DNA of 64,000 nt from NCBI GenBank assembly GCA_937921825.1, contig CAKZVK010000021.1:45712-109711 (forward strand), read 5' to 3'. Below, piece after piece: positions 53,998-63,644 of the stretch. Below the pieces are notes generated by a model that had not been told where the DNA came from, did not search any database, and saw only the letters and a list, made by a program, of their open reading frames with translations. The stretch comes from an uncultured Saprospiraceae bacterium (GTDB lineage Bacteria > Bacteroidota > Bacteroidia > Chitinophagales > Saprospiraceae). The translations under genes were made by a program, and so were the position numbers. Numbering within the stretch: the stretch's first letter is position 1; the number at the start of each line of letters is the position of its first letter.

Positions 53998-56900
53998 ATG
54001 AAAAGAGTTTTACTTCACTGCTTTACCTTATGTAGTGTATTCATTTTATTTTCATCTGCACTTATTGGAAATCCTTCTAATGAGGATTTTTGCTTTAATG
54101 CAGATACTCCAGAGGCTCAAATGAATTTCAATGCAATGTGCCTCACGGCACCTTTTATTATGTGTCCTCCGACCTATCTTGGCTGTCCTGACGACAATTT
54201 AGATCCGGCTAACACTGGTGTAGCAACAGCAACACCAGGGGATGCAAATTGCCCGCAGCCTGTGGTAACCTACACGGATGTAACGACAACGAATACAGCT
54301 TGTCTTAAGATAGTCCACAGAACATGGGAAGCTACTTATCCAGCAGGGGTAAGTATCAAATTACACAGTACTTGCCAGCAAACGCTTTATCTAGAAGATA
54401 ATACGGCACCGGTTATATCTAACTGTCCTTCTAATATGACAGTAGATCTAAGTAACAACTGTGCAGGGATTGCTACATGGAATATCCCTACAGCGTCTGA
54501 TGACTGCGGTCTTCAGTTTTTTACTACTACACATTTTAGTGGTACTTCTTTCCCTTCTGGGAATACAACTGTTACCTATACAGCACAAGACTTGTGTGGA
54601 CAGCAATCTGCCTGTTCATTTGTAGTATCTGTCGTGGGTACTTGCTGTACAGGACCAAGCATAACATGTCCGAGTACATATACTTCATGTCCAGGAGGCA
54701 GCACAGATCCTAGTGTTACAGGAACAGCCATTGCAACCCAACCAGATCCATCATGTCCCGCAGCAACTGTTACTTACAGCGATGTAGTGACTAATAATAA
54801 TGGAGCATGTGGAATGTCTATACAAAGGACATGGGTAGCTAATGATGGTAGTTCTTCTGCATCATGTATACAGACGATATCCACTCTAGATAATCAGATA
54901 CCTGTTATCAGCAATATTCCATCTGATATGAATATTTCAGGAACAGGAACTGGTTGCTCAGTAGTAGCTACTTGGAATGAACCAACAGCATCTGATAATT
55001 GTGGCGTAAGCTCATTTACTTCTACGCATTCGAGTGGTTCTGTATTTGCAGCTGGTTCTACACTAGTAACTTATACCGCCTTAGATAATTGTGGGAATCA
55101 AACTACTGCCGCTTTCCAAGTAACTGTGACTTGTACACAGCCATGTAGCAACCCTACAATCACTTGTCCAAGCAACTATACTATCTGTCCGTCTAACACA
55201 GTACCGACAATTAATATTTCTGGAAATGCAACAGCAACAGCAAGTTCTGGTTGTACATCTGGAGCACCTGTGGTATCACATGTAGATGTTGTAACTTCTA
55301 CTGGTCCTTGTTCAGGACAACAACAAATCCAAAGAACATTCACAGCTGTAGATGCTGGAAACTCTTCTCTGAGTTCATCATGTACACAAACAATAAATTT
55401 AATAGATAACGTATCACCTACGATCTCTAATGTACCCGCTAACATTTCAGTATCTGGAACAGGCACTGGATGTCTAGTACCAGTTACATGGAATATCCCA
55501 ACGGTTACTGATGCTTGTGGTGTAGCGATGTTTACAACTAATATTCAACCTGGAACTTCATTTAGTGCAGGTACGACTACTGTGATTTATACAGCAGTAG
55601 ATAATTGTGGCAATAGCAATACTGCATCATTTACAGTGACAGTTAATTGTTCTAGCCCTGTATGTAACGTACCACCAGTAATCAGCTGTCCAGCAAACTA
55701 TACAGCTTGTCCGACACCTGGTACTCCTTCTCCTAGTGTAGCTGGATTTGCAACTGCAGTTTCTGGAGGGGCTAATTGTGGTACGCCAAGTGTGACATAC
55801 AATGACCTAATTACAGCTACTGGACCATGTGCAGGAGCTAAAGCTATACAAAGAACATGGACTGCAAATGATCCAGTTTCTGGCCTTACAAGCTCGTGTA
55901 TCCAAAATGTAAGCTTATTAGATAATAGTAATCCATTCTTCACTACTGCTTGTCCGAGTGGAATTACTCTTACAGGTTCTGGCACGAACTGTTCTGTAGC
56001 GGCGACATGGACTATACCTACTGCATCAGATCAATGTTCAGGTGTAAATTTAACAGCAAATTCTAATGGCCAGACTGTAACAAGTGGCTCTGTATTCTCT
56101 CAGGGAACACATTTGATAACATACACTGCAAGTGATAATTGCGGAAATGTAGCTACCTGTGCATTTAACGTAACTGTTAACTGTCAAGGTTGTAACACGA
56201 ATCCTATCATCAGTTGTCCTTCAAGCACAACAGTATGTATAGGCACTAACACTAGCCCGACAAACTTAGGATTTGCGAATGCAACTGCGGGTGCTTTCTG
56301 CCCTAGTCCTGTTGTTATTCATAATGATGTAGTGACTTCATCTGGTCCATGTGCAGGTGCACAAGTGATACAGAGAACTTGGACAGCTAGTTATCCTGGA
56401 CAGACGGCCTATTCGGCGTCTTGTATCCAAATGATAACACTTACTGATAACAATCAACCAGTCCTCACAAATTGTCCTAACAATGTAACTGTAAGCAGCA
56501 CAGGAACACCAGTAACGTGGGTAACACCTACTGCTACTGATGCTTGTGGTACTGTACAGTTAACTAGTACTCATAATTCTGGAAGTACTTTCCCTCAGGG
56601 AACAACACAAGTAACTTATACAGCAGTAGATAATTGTGGAAATGCAACCTCTTGCTCATTCAATGTTACTGTGAATCAACCTCAAGGAGGGTTTGCTACT
56701 TGTCCATCGGATATTGTTATCCAATGTAACTCAGGAGGGAATTCTGTAGCTAACTGGCCTGCTCCGACATATAACGGTGCATGTGGTAGTTGTGATGACG
56801 GTTCATTCATCTCTGGATTTATCTATATGGGTACGTTCAATGGTAGTCAGTTCTACTGCTCTTTATCTCCTGCAACATGGGAAAATGCGAAAGCTATCTC

Positions 56901-58722
56901 ATCAAGCTATGGAGGATACCTTGCAGATATAAGTAGTGCAGAAGAAAATGCATACCTAGCTAGTCAGTTGACTATACAATCAGCTTGGATAGGTCTTAAT
57001 GATGTTCAGCACGAAGGACAATTCGAATGGTGTAGTGATGCACCAGTAGGCTACACTAACTGGTATCCAGGTCAACCAAACAATTACAATGATGCTCAAG
57101 ATTATGTAGAACTTATGAATACAGGATTCTGGAATGATCAGTACAACTCTTATTCATTAGAATTCATAATGGAGATTCCATGTACTTATATTACACAGAC
57201 TAGTGGACCAGCACCAGGAACGGTACTTTCTACTGGATCATATACAGTGACTTATGGATTACAAGATGCTTGTGGAGCAGTAGCAACATGTAGTTTCAAT
57301 ATTTCTGTTGAGTCAGGATTATCTATCACATGTCCAGCAGACATCAATGTAGCTGCGCCTACTAATGCAGGAGTGGCAGTTAACTGGAATCAGCCTACGG
57401 CACATTCTTGTTGTTCTAACTGTTCTAATACAGGTCAGCCAATAAATGGATTTATATACATGGGTAACCTAAATGGGTCTCATTACTACTGCTCTATTGG
57501 AGGATTAAATTGGACATCTGCACAGGCAGTCTGTCAGTCTTATGGTGGAAACTTAGCTGTGATAAACAGTGAAGCTGAAAACCAATTCCTAGCAAGTGTG
57601 ATTCCTTTATCGTCTGCATGGATAGGATGTTCTGACTTAGCTTCTGAAGGAAACTTCCAGTGGGTGAATGGAGATCCATTGACATATACTAACTGGTATG
57701 CAGGACAACCAAATAACTATAATAATAGTCAGCATTGTGTAGAGTTACTTGACGATGGTCAGTGGAATGATCAGTATCCAAGTCTAGGACTAGAGTACAT
57801 CATGGAGATATCTAACTGTATTACCTATACGCAAACTGCTGGACCTACTCCAGGAGCTATCGTAACACCGGGAACACATACCGTGAGCTACACTGTCCAA
57901 GATGGTTGCGGAAATATAGAAACATGCTCTTTCAATATTACAGTTACAGGACCTGCTACCACTGGTAACGGATACTGTACTTCAGGAGGTGCATCTTCTA
58001 ACAACAGTTATATAAATGCTGCCGCCTTCGGTCAGATAAGCAATACTAGTGGAAATAATGGTGGCTATGCGGACTTCACTTCACACTGTACGACAGTGGC
58101 AGCAGGAATTCATTATCCATTGCAATTGACTCCAGGTTTTGGTGGTGCAAGCCCAGTAAAAGTATACTGGACTGTATACATTGATTACAATATGGACGGT
58201 GACTTCTATGATAACTATGAGTTTGCAGCTTACGGCTGTGGTACTAAGACCCTATCAGGCTCTATTCCTATTCCTTATGGCGTATGGAATGGTACGACTA
58301 GAATGAGAGTAATCATGAAGACAGGTGGCTATGCGACTGATCCATGTGCAAACTATCTACATGGAGAAACTGAAGACTATTGTGTAACTATCACAGGAGG
58401 AGATTTCGATGGTGATGATGAGGTTACACTTAGAAACAATACTAGTGTCGAAGCTATAGAATTACTAGGTCAGGAAGAAGAGCAAGGTTTATTTGCTTAT
58501 CCTAATCCAGTAAACAACATTCTGACTCTAGATGTAGTCGGTGTGGATAGATTAGAAAGTATCGGCCTCTATAACGTAGAAGGTAGACTTATAAGAAGCA
58601 TCAATACTGCTTCATATACTAATCAAATAGATGCTACTGAATTAAACAACGGTATCTATTTCATAAAAGCTAATTATACTAATGGTGAGACACTAACTGA
58701 GAGAGTTATAGTCCAGCACTAA
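53998..58722 (+). CDS. Giant HYR/C-type-lectin/GEVED adhesin with T9SS type A signal
   Basis: 1574 residues. Signal peptide (1-24). Five tandem composite modules of about 165 residues (roughly 50-900), each with Cys-Pro ... Thr-Cys-Pro, a Gln-Arg-Thr-Trp-Thr-Ala step and an HYR half ending Tyr-Thr-Ala-x-Asp-Asn-Cys-Gly. Two C-type lectin-like domains (about 937-1062 and 1150-1276), with Gly-Gln-Pro-Asn-Asn-Tyr and Trp-Asn-Asp-Gln sugar-site motifs, separated by another HYR-like step. A GEVED domain (about 1385-1465) and a C-terminal type A sorting domain (about 1497-1574). A cysteine-rich cell-surface protein, probably binding glycans or other cells. Single gene with its own terminator. Confidence 0.9.
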   Translation: MKRVLLHCFTLCSVFILFSSALIGNPSNEDFCFNADTPEAQMNFNAMCLTAPFIMCPPTYLGCPDDNLDPANTGVATATPGDANCPQPVVTYTDVTTTNTACLKIVHRTWEATYPAGVSIKLHSTCQQTLYLEDNTAPVISNCPSNMTVDLSNNCAGIATWNIPTASDDCGLQFFTTTHFSGTSFPSGNTTVTYTAQDLCGQQSACSFVVSVVGTCCTGPSITCPSTYTSCPGGSTDPSVTGTAIATQPDPSCPAATVTYSDVVTNNNGACGMSIQRTWVANDGSSSASCIQTISTLDNQIPVISNIPSDMNISGTGTGCSVVATWNEPTASDNCGVSSFTSTHSSGSVFAAGSTLVTYTALDNCGNQTTAAFQVTVTCTQPCSNPTITCPSNYTICPSNTVPTINISGNATATASSGCTSGAPVVSHVDVVTSTGPCSGQQQIQRTFTAVDAGNSSLSSSCTQTINLIDNVSPTISNVPANISVSGTGTGCLVPVTWNIPTVTDACGVAMFTTNIQPGTSFSAGTTTVIYTAVDNCGNSNTASFTVTVNCSSPVCNVPPVISCPANYTACPTPGTPSPSVAGFATAVSGGANCGTPSVTYNDLITATGPCAGAKAIQRTWTANDPVSGLTSSCIQNVSLLDNSNPFFTTACPSGITLTGSGTNCSVAATWTIPTASDQCSGVNLTANSNGQTVTSGSVFSQGTHLITYTASDNCGNVATCAFNVTVNCQGCNTNPIISCPSSTTVCIGTNTSPTNLGFANATAGAFCPSPVVIHNDVVTSSGPCAGAQVIQRTWTASYPGQTAYSASCIQMITLTDNNQPVLTNCPNNVTVSSTGTPVTWVTPTATDACGTVQLTSTHNSGSTFPQGTTQVTYTAVDNCGNATSCSFNVTVNQPQGGFATCPSDIVIQCNSGGNSVANWPAPTYNGACGSCDDGSFISGFIYMGTFNGSQFYCSLSPATWENAKAISSSYGGYLADISSAEENAYLASQLTIQSAWIGLNDVQHEGQFEWCSDAPVGYTNWYPGQPNNYNDAQDYVELMNTGFWNDQYNSYSLEFIMEIPCTYITQTSGPAPGTVLSTGSYTVTYGLQDACGAVATCSFNISVESGLSITCPADINVAAPTNAGVAVNWNQPTAHSCCSNCSNTGQPINGFIYMGNLNGSHYYCSIGGLNWTSAQAVCQSYGGNLAVINSEAENQFLASVIPLSSAWIGCSDLASEGNFQWVNGDPLTYTNWYAGQPNNYNNSQHCVELLDDGQWNDQYPSLGLEYIMEISNCITYTQTAGPTPGAIVTPGTHTVSYTVQDGCGNIETCSFNITVTGPATTGNGYCTSGGASSNNSYINAAAFGQISNTSGNNGGYADFTSHCTTVAAGIHYPLQLTPGFGGASPVKVYWTVYIDYNMDGDFYDNYEFAAYGCGTKTLSGSIPIPYGVWNGTTRMRVIMKTGGYATDPCANYLHGETEDYCVTITGGDFDGDDEVTLRNNTSVEAIELLGQEEEQGLFAYPNPVNNILTLDVVGVDRLESIGLYNVEGRLIRSINTASYTNQIDATELNNGIYFIKANYTNGETLTERVIVQH
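54160..56680 (+). repeat. Five tandem composite repeats inside the adhesin gene
   Basis: Units of roughly 500 bases begin near 54160, 54650, 55140, 55670 and 56190. They share the framework but differ at many positions, so the expansion is old. Each unit pairs a Cys-rich variable half with an HYR half. Confidence 0.75.
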
Positions 58723-58742
58723 TAGATATTTAATGTATATAG

Positions 58743-58776
58743 AAAGGCTGCTCGAGATATTGAGCAGCCTTTTTTT
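58743..58776 (+). terminator. Rho-independent terminator after the adhesin gene
   Basis: Stem AAAGGCTGCTC (58743-58753) / GAGCAGCCTTT (58762-58772), perfect 11 bp, 8-base loop, then T-run. Strong. Confidence 0.9.
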
Positions 58777-58962
58777 GTCCCAATACTTTATGACTTTTCT
58801 TATAATCGGCTTCTTATTACAACTACTCACCAATCAACTATGCATCCTTCGTGCATGATTACTGCACTACAAAGTCTATCATGTAGGAACTTCTGTTAAT
58901 AATTATATTTTTCTGAAGTACGATATTGGTCTATATTTGGATTCCAATTTTTAAAGCTACTC

Positions 58963-59643
58963 ATGAATATTAAGTTTTTTGGACAGTCTACTTTCTTGCT
59001 CGGTATGGGTGATAAAGAATTAATGTTTGATCCCTTTATCAGCTCTAATCCACTAATAATGGATAAGGACCTCTCTAACATCAAACCAGATTATATATTG
59101 CTTTCTCATGGTCATGGAGATCATGTAGAAGACACTGAGCCCATCGCCAAGAATAGTAATGCGAAGATCATTTCTAATTATGAGATAACAACTTACTTCG
59201 GTACCAAAGGCATAGAAGGTCATCCACTAAATCATGGAGGTAAGGCACAATTTGATTTTGGGACCGTAAAGTATGTGAATGCTATCCATACTAGCAGTCT
59301 TCCAGATGGCACCTATGCAGGGAACCCGGGAGGTTTTGTGGTATGGAATTCTGAGACTTGCTTCTATTTTGCAGGAGATACCGCACTTACTATGGACATG
59401 AAGCTTATTCCACTGACCTGTCCAAAGCTGGACTTTGCAATACTGCCTATAGGAGATAATTTTACAATGGGTTATGAAGATGCTGCAATAGCGGCAGAGT
59501 TTATAGACTGCGATAAAATAATAGGCTGCCACTTTGATACCTTTGGCTATATAGAAATAGATAAGGAAGCAGCCGCAGCCGCTTTTAAAGCTAAGGGTAA
59601 AGAGCTCATCCTTATGGAACCTGGATCAACTATACAGATATAA
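58963..59643 (+). CDS. Metallo-beta-lactamase-fold hydrolase (UPF0173)
   Basis: 226 residues: Leu-Ser-His-Gly-His-Gly-Asp-His (about 47-54) zinc motif, Asn-His-Gly-Gly near 90, Ala-Gly-Asp-Thr-Ala near 143 and a late Gly-Cys-His-Phe-Asp-Thr-Phe near 190. This is the UPF0173 metal-dependent hydrolase family; natural substrate unknown. It lies 3 bases before parA, so it is probably read through into the chromosome-partition genes. Confidence 0.9.
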   Translation: MNIKFFGQSTFLLGMGDKELMFDPFISSNPLIMDKDLSNIKPDYILLSHGHGDHVEDTEPIAKNSNAKIISNYEITTYFGTKGIEGHPLNHGGKAQFDFGTVKYVNAIHTSSLPDGTYAGNPGGFVVWNSETCFYFAGDTALTMDMKLIPLTCPKLDFAILPIGDNFTMGYEDAAIAAEFIDCDKIIGCHFDTFGYIEIDKEAAAAAFKAKGKELILMEPGSTIQI

Positions 59644-59646
59644 TAC

Positions 59647-60438
59647 ATGGCGAAGATTATTTCAATTTCTAATCAGAAAGGAGGTGTAGGCAAGACTACT
59701 ACAGCTATTAATCTAGCTGCAGCCGTTGCTATACTAGAGAAGAAGGTATTACTTATAGACGCAGATCCTCAAGCAAATGCTTCTACAGGTCTGGGTCTAG
59801 ATCCTGATGCCTTAGAGCACAGCTTATATGATTGTCTTATCAATAATATATCCGCCAAGGAAGCCATACAGAAGACAGATATAGAAAACCTTGATGTATT
59901 GAACTCCTCTATTGACCTAGTAGGTGCAGAATTAGAAATGGCCACTCTTGATAATAGAGAATTTATCATGAAGAACCTACTGACAGAAATTAAAGATGAT
60001 TACGACTACATCTTTATAGACTGTCAGCCTTCACTAGGAATCATAACAGTCAATGCCCTTTGCGCAGCAGACTCAGTCCTTATTCCTGTGCAGTGCGAAG
60101 TATTTTCACTACAAGGCTTAGGTAAACTAAAAAACACCATTTCTCTAGTCAGTACAACTTTGAATCCCAAACTAGAAATAGAGGGTATAGTGCTTTCTAT
60201 GTTCGACAAGAGATTACGTCTAGCGAAGATGGTCGTCAAGGAAGTGCATAATCTACTGTCTGATAAAATCTTCGATACGATCATACATCGTAACTCCAAG
60301 ATAGGAGAAGCACCCAGCGTCGGTAAGCCTGTGATGCTCTATGATATTTCTTCTAAGGGCTCTAAAAATTTCCTTAATCTTGCGCATGAGTTTATCAACA
60401 AAAACGAAACTGCAGCTACTACATTAAGCGATGAGTAA
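59647..60438 (+). CDS. parA: Chromosome-partitioning ATPase ParA (Soj)
   Basis: 263 residues, Walker-type ATPase with deviant P-loop Lys-Gly-Gly-Val-Gly-Lys-Thr-Thr (about 10-17), Asp-Ala-Asp-Pro-Gln-Ala-Asn (about 38-44), and Asp-Cys-Gln-Pro-Ser-Leu-Gly (about 124-130). It binds DNA non-specifically as an ATP dimer and moves ParB-parS complexes. It overlaps parB by 8 bases. No parS site was found by eye nearby. Confidence 0.95.
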   Translation: MAKIISISNQKGGVGKTTTAINLAAAVAILEKKVLLIDADPQANASTGLGLDPDALEHSLYDCLINNISAKEAIQKTDIENLDVLNSSIDLVGAELEMATLDNREFIMKNLLTEIKDDYDYIFIDCQPSLGIITVNALCAADSVLIPVQCEVFSLQGLGKLKNTISLVSTTLNPKLEIEGIVLSMFDKRLRLAKMVVKEVHNLLSDKIFDTIIHRNSKIGEAPSVGKPVMLYDISSKGSKNFLNLAHEFINKNETAATTLSDE

Positions 60439-61330
60439 AAAGAAAAAAGAACAACTAGGCAAAGGCCTCAGAGCCCTGCTTACTAAGATAGATGAAGTAG
60501 AGTCAAAACCTCAAGAGAAAAAGAAAGTCGTAGCGGAACTCTCTAGGTCAGTGACAGAGATAGACATCGAGGCCATAGAACCTAATCCCTACCAGCCCAG
60601 AAAAGAATTTATAAAAGAGGAGTTATTAGAGCTCGTACAGTCCATTAAGACTCTGGGTCTGATACAACCTATTACCCTCAGAAAAATAGAGGAAGGCAAA
60701 TTTCAGATCATATCTGGCGAGCGAAGATGGAGAGCTTCTAAGTTAGCAGGTATCAAAACGATACCCGCCTACCTCAGAATGGCAGATGACCAAGGTATGC
60801 TAGAAATGGCCCTGGTAGAGAATATCCAAAGAAGTGACCTTAATGCTCTAGAAGTTGCACTCTCGTACCAAAGGCTCATAGACGAATGTAATCTGCATCA
60901 CGAAGATCTGGCAAAGAGAGTCGGAAAAGAAAGAAGTACTGTTTCTAACTATACTAGACTGCTTAAGTTACCGCCAGATATCCAAGAAGGCCTCAAGCAA
61001 CGTAAGATCTCTATGGGTCATGCAAGAGCTTTGCTATCACTAGATGATCCTACCTTACAGATGGAATTTTTCAAGAAAATTACTGAAGAAGGCCTCTCTG
61101 TTAGAAATATAGAAAAACAGATCAGAGACTACAAGTCTGTGACTAGTCCAAAGGCGAAAACGACAGAAAATGCAGTTCATCCAGAAGTACAAAAGATAAA
61201 AGATCGTCTGTCTCATCACTTCGGCACCAAGGTAGAAATAGCTAGAAATAAGAAAGGTAAGGGGAAACTGATCATTCACTTTTCCTCAGATGATGAATTC
61301 AATGACATCATCGATAGTATAGAAGACTAG
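60431..61330 (+). CDS. parB: Chromosome-partitioning protein ParB (Spo0J)
   Basis: 299 residues: N-terminal Leu-Gly-Lys-Gly-Leu-Arg-Ala-Leu-Leu (ParA-stimulating), the CTP-binding domain with Gly-Glu-Arg-Arg-Trp-Arg-Ala (about 96-102) and Glu-Asn-Ile-Gln-Arg (about 134-138), an HTH (about 160-210), and a C-terminal dimerisation domain. A CTP-gated DNA clamp that loads at parS. Followed by a DUF5683 gene, the usual Bacteroidota order. Confidence 0.95.
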   Translation: MSKKKKEQLGKGLRALLTKIDEVESKPQEKKKVVAELSRSVTEIDIEAIEPNPYQPRKEFIKEELLELVQSIKTLGLIQPITLRKIEEGKFQIISGERRWRASKLAGIKTIPAYLRMADDQGMLEMALVENIQRSDLNALEVALSYQRLIDECNLHHEDLAKRVGKERSTVSNYTRLLKLPPDIQEGLKQRKISMGHARALLSLDDPTLQMEFFKKITEEGLSVRNIEKQIRDYKSVTSPKAKTTENAVHPEVQKIKDRLSHHFGTKVEIARNKKGKGKLIIHFSSDDEFNDIIDSIED

Positions 61331-61365
61331 TGAAACATAAACCTCCCTCCTTTCGTTAATTCAGT

Positions 61366-61938
61366 ATGTCTAAGTATGTATTCTTTATAGTTCTTTTGCT
61401 AGGAGGTGTAGAAAGCCTAACTGCCCAAGAAGTTCTTATTGATACTGATAGTACAGTTGTACAAGAACCAAAGAAGCAAAGGGAATTCAAAGGACCACTC
61501 AGCATGTTCTCTGGAAACCCAGGTAGAGCAGCACTATACTCTCTGATCTTACCAGGAGCAGGACAAGTTTACAATAAGAAATACTGGAAAGCTCCAATAG
61601 CATTTCTAGCAGATGCTTCGGCTGTTGCTGTCCTCATACACAATACCAAAATTTACAATCAGTGGAATAAGGCCTTGGATGATCTATATAATAATCCGTC
61701 AGAAGTAGATCTAGAACTCACAAAAGGAAGAACTGCACAAGAAGTCCTAGACAAAAGAGACAAAGCAAGACAATTCAGAGACTACACTATTGTCGGCGTT
61801 GCGATTGTACACTTGGTACAAGTTGCAGATGCATTCGTAAATCGACACCTCATCGAATTTGATGTTAGTGATGATCTTAGCCTGGATGTGAATTTGATTC
61901 AGAGCATTCCTAGTCTAGGGGTTTGCTATACATTCTAG
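61366..61938 (+). CDS. DUF5683 domain protein
   Basis: 190 residues: a signal peptide (to about Leu-Thr-Ala-Gln), then the family block Pro-Gly-Arg-Ala-Ala-Leu-Tyr-Ser-Leu-Ile-Leu-Pro-Gly-Ala-Gly-Gln-Val-Tyr-Asn-Lys, and two hydrophobic helices. Regularly found after parAB in Bacteroidota; function unknown, likely envelope. It starts 35 bases after parB. Confidence 0.85.
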   Translation: MSKYVFFIVLLLGGVESLTAQEVLIDTDSTVVQEPKKQREFKGPLSMFSGNPGRAALYSLILPGAGQVYNKKYWKAPIAFLADASAVAVLIHNTKIYNQWNKALDDLYNNPSEVDLELTKGRTAQEVLDKRDKARQFRDYTIVGVAIVHLVQVADAFVNRHLIEFDVSDDLSLDVNLIQSIPSLGVCYTF

Positions 61939-61950
61939 AAAAAGTCTTTC

Positions 61951-63546
61951 CTACTCTACTATTTTATCTTTACTTGCTTTGACTATGTAAGAGTTAGGGT
62001 AAGCCAGCTTAGCGGTCTTTAGAAAATCATCAGCGTCCACCTTATTGCTGAACTCCCCGATCAGGTATAAATATTTGCTGTTGTGCTCTATCATTTCGAC
62101 ATAAGAATGTCTCGAGAATATATCATCACCTTTACCTAACTCAGTATCTGATTCCTTTATCACCAACTTATAGGAAGCAGACAATTCTTCAGCACTTTCA
62201 CTTTCCACAGCATCCTCTTCGTTCTTATCGGTCGCAATTCCTAGAGACTCTTTTATCATTTCCTTCTTATCCTCTATAGCCTGATCAGTTTGTGCCTCTA
62301 ATGTTGTCTCATCAAGATCTGTCTCCATTTCAGATTCTGTCTCTATGACTGGAGTAGATACTTCAGAACTGTCAACAGGTACTTGGACTTCTCCACCGAA
62401 TTGAATCTCTTTAAGTAGAGCCTCTCCCTGCTCCATTTGTTTGATCTGAGCGAGGCTCTTAATTGGTGCTTTTATATCTGCTATTCCTAAGACCTTGAGT
62501 TCAGTCCTTCTATTGACACGATGATCTCTGTCAGAACATTCTACACCATTAATACAATCGTTGAGTATTTTGGACTCACCGTAACCTCTTGCTATCAAGC
62601 GTGATCTTTTTACACCGTGCTCCGTTAGGAAATTTACAACGTTGATAGCTCTTTCATTAGAGAGTTCATTATTTCTCTCAGTAGACCCACGAGAATCCGT
62701 ATGTGAGCCTATCTCCACAGTCAGATCAGGATTATCACTCATGACAGTAGCTAGGCTTAGAAGCCCTTCTTCATAGCGCTTATCTAATTCTGCACTACCA
62801 AATTGATAATTGATATTGCTGATAGGAATCGTCTTGCCTTCATAGATTTTATCCAGCTCTACATTTGCAAGAAGGACACCATATTCATTGCCTTCAGTCA
62901 AGTTATCCGATACCCCAGGATTAACTGAACCAATGCCTTCAAAGCAGAGTATACAACCTTCGACATCCACAAAAGCTTCCATTCGCTTTCCCAGATAGCC
63001 ATCCTTTCTAACTAAGATAGTATAGTGGTTCCCCTTTAGCAGAGCTACATTAAAGTCAGGATCTGGATGATTTTCCAGAACCATAACCTCTTCTCTTTTG
63101 GTATTATTATAGACCTCTATTCTAGAACCTTTGATGGCATCTACGACTATGCTATCATGATCTCGCTTTTCTGCGAGGGTAATTTCGAACATATAGCCAG
63201 GACTTCTTTTCATGACTACTTTCGTGAATATTTTGTCTTTATCTCCACTATCCTTTATATCAAGCATAGTCTCGACTTCTTCAAACATCTCTTTATATGC
63301 TACCAGCCTATAGTTAAATCTAGCAGGGACGTCCAGAACAAAATGTCCAGTGTTATCAGAAAAGGTAGACCCGAGCTCTTTATCATCTGAGTCATAAGCC
63401 GTTAGCTTTACGACACTAAGGAATCCTCTATTGCCAGTCTCATAGACGTAGCCATCAATAGTTAGCTCTTGACTAATTATAAGGCCCGCAAAGAGATTAC
63501 AGATTAATAAAGCTGCTATTTTTACTACTTTTTTGTGCATCATCAT
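61951..63546 (-). CDS. OmpA-family outer-membrane protein with SPOR-like tail
   Basis: 531 residues: a signal peptide (to about 25), a carboxypeptidase-regulatory-like domain (about 28-110), an OmpA_C peptidoglycan-binding domain (about 245-350) with Ile-Gly-Ser-His-Thr-Asp-Ser-Arg-Gly and Asn-Glu-Leu-Ser-Asn-Glu-Arg-Ala, then an acidic linker (about 375-450) of Glu/Asp/Ser/Thr, and a final segment with Tyr-Leu-Ile-Gly-Glu-Phe-Ser, similar to a SPOR repeat. It tethers the outer membrane to the wall. The two possible murein contacts at either end of a flexible acidic spacer are notable. Confidence 0.85.
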   Translation of the reverse strand: MMMHKKVVKIAALLICNLFAGLIISQELTIDGYVYETGNRGFLSVVKLTAYDSDDKELGSTFSDNTGHFVLDVPARFNYRLVAYKEMFEEVETMLDIKDSGDKDKIFTKVVMKRSPGYMFEITLAEKRDHDSIVVDAIKGSRIEVYNNTKREEVMVLENHPDPDFNVALLKGNHYTILVRKDGYLGKRMEAFVDVEGCILCFEGIGSVNPGVSDNLTEGNEYGVLLANVELDKIYEGKTIPISNINYQFGSAELDKRYEEGLLSLATVMSDNPDLTVEIGSHTDSRGSTERNNELSNERAINVVNFLTEHGVKRSRLIARGYGESKILNDCINGVECSDRDHRVNRRTELKVLGIADIKAPIKSLAQIKQMEQGEALLKEIQFGGEVQVPVDSSEVSTPVIETESEMETDLDETTLEAQTDQAIEDKKEMIKESLGIATDKNEEDAVESESAEELSASYKLVIKESDTELGKGDDIFSRHSYVEMIEHNSKYLYLIGEFSNKVDADDFLKTAKLAYPNSYIVKASKDKIVE

Positions 63547-63579
63547 AGTTACAATGGTAGATAATTATCGACTAGGGTA

Positions 63580-63607
63580 CAAATTTAAGACTTTAAAGGT
63601 GCTCAAA
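63580..63607 (-). promoter_or_regulatory. Candidate promoter of the OmpA-family gene
   Basis: On the minus strand TTTG (63604-63607) and TAAATTTG (63580-63587) lie 16 bases apart, both perfect to consensus. The start of transcription near 63573 is 27 bases before the ATG. Confidence 0.55.
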
Positions 63608-63644
63608 AGTATCATTTGTAACCATCTAAATAAAGACTAGAAAT

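Noticed and set aside
54160..56680. Repeats considered as a CRISPR array
   Set aside because: The units are about 500 bases, lie in frame within a protein and are diverged. No short identical repeats with spacers exist here or elsewhere in the window.
59640..61400. Search for a parS site near parAB
   Set aside because: No palindrome resembling TGTTTCACGTGAAACA was seen; the GTGAAACA after parB lacks its other half.
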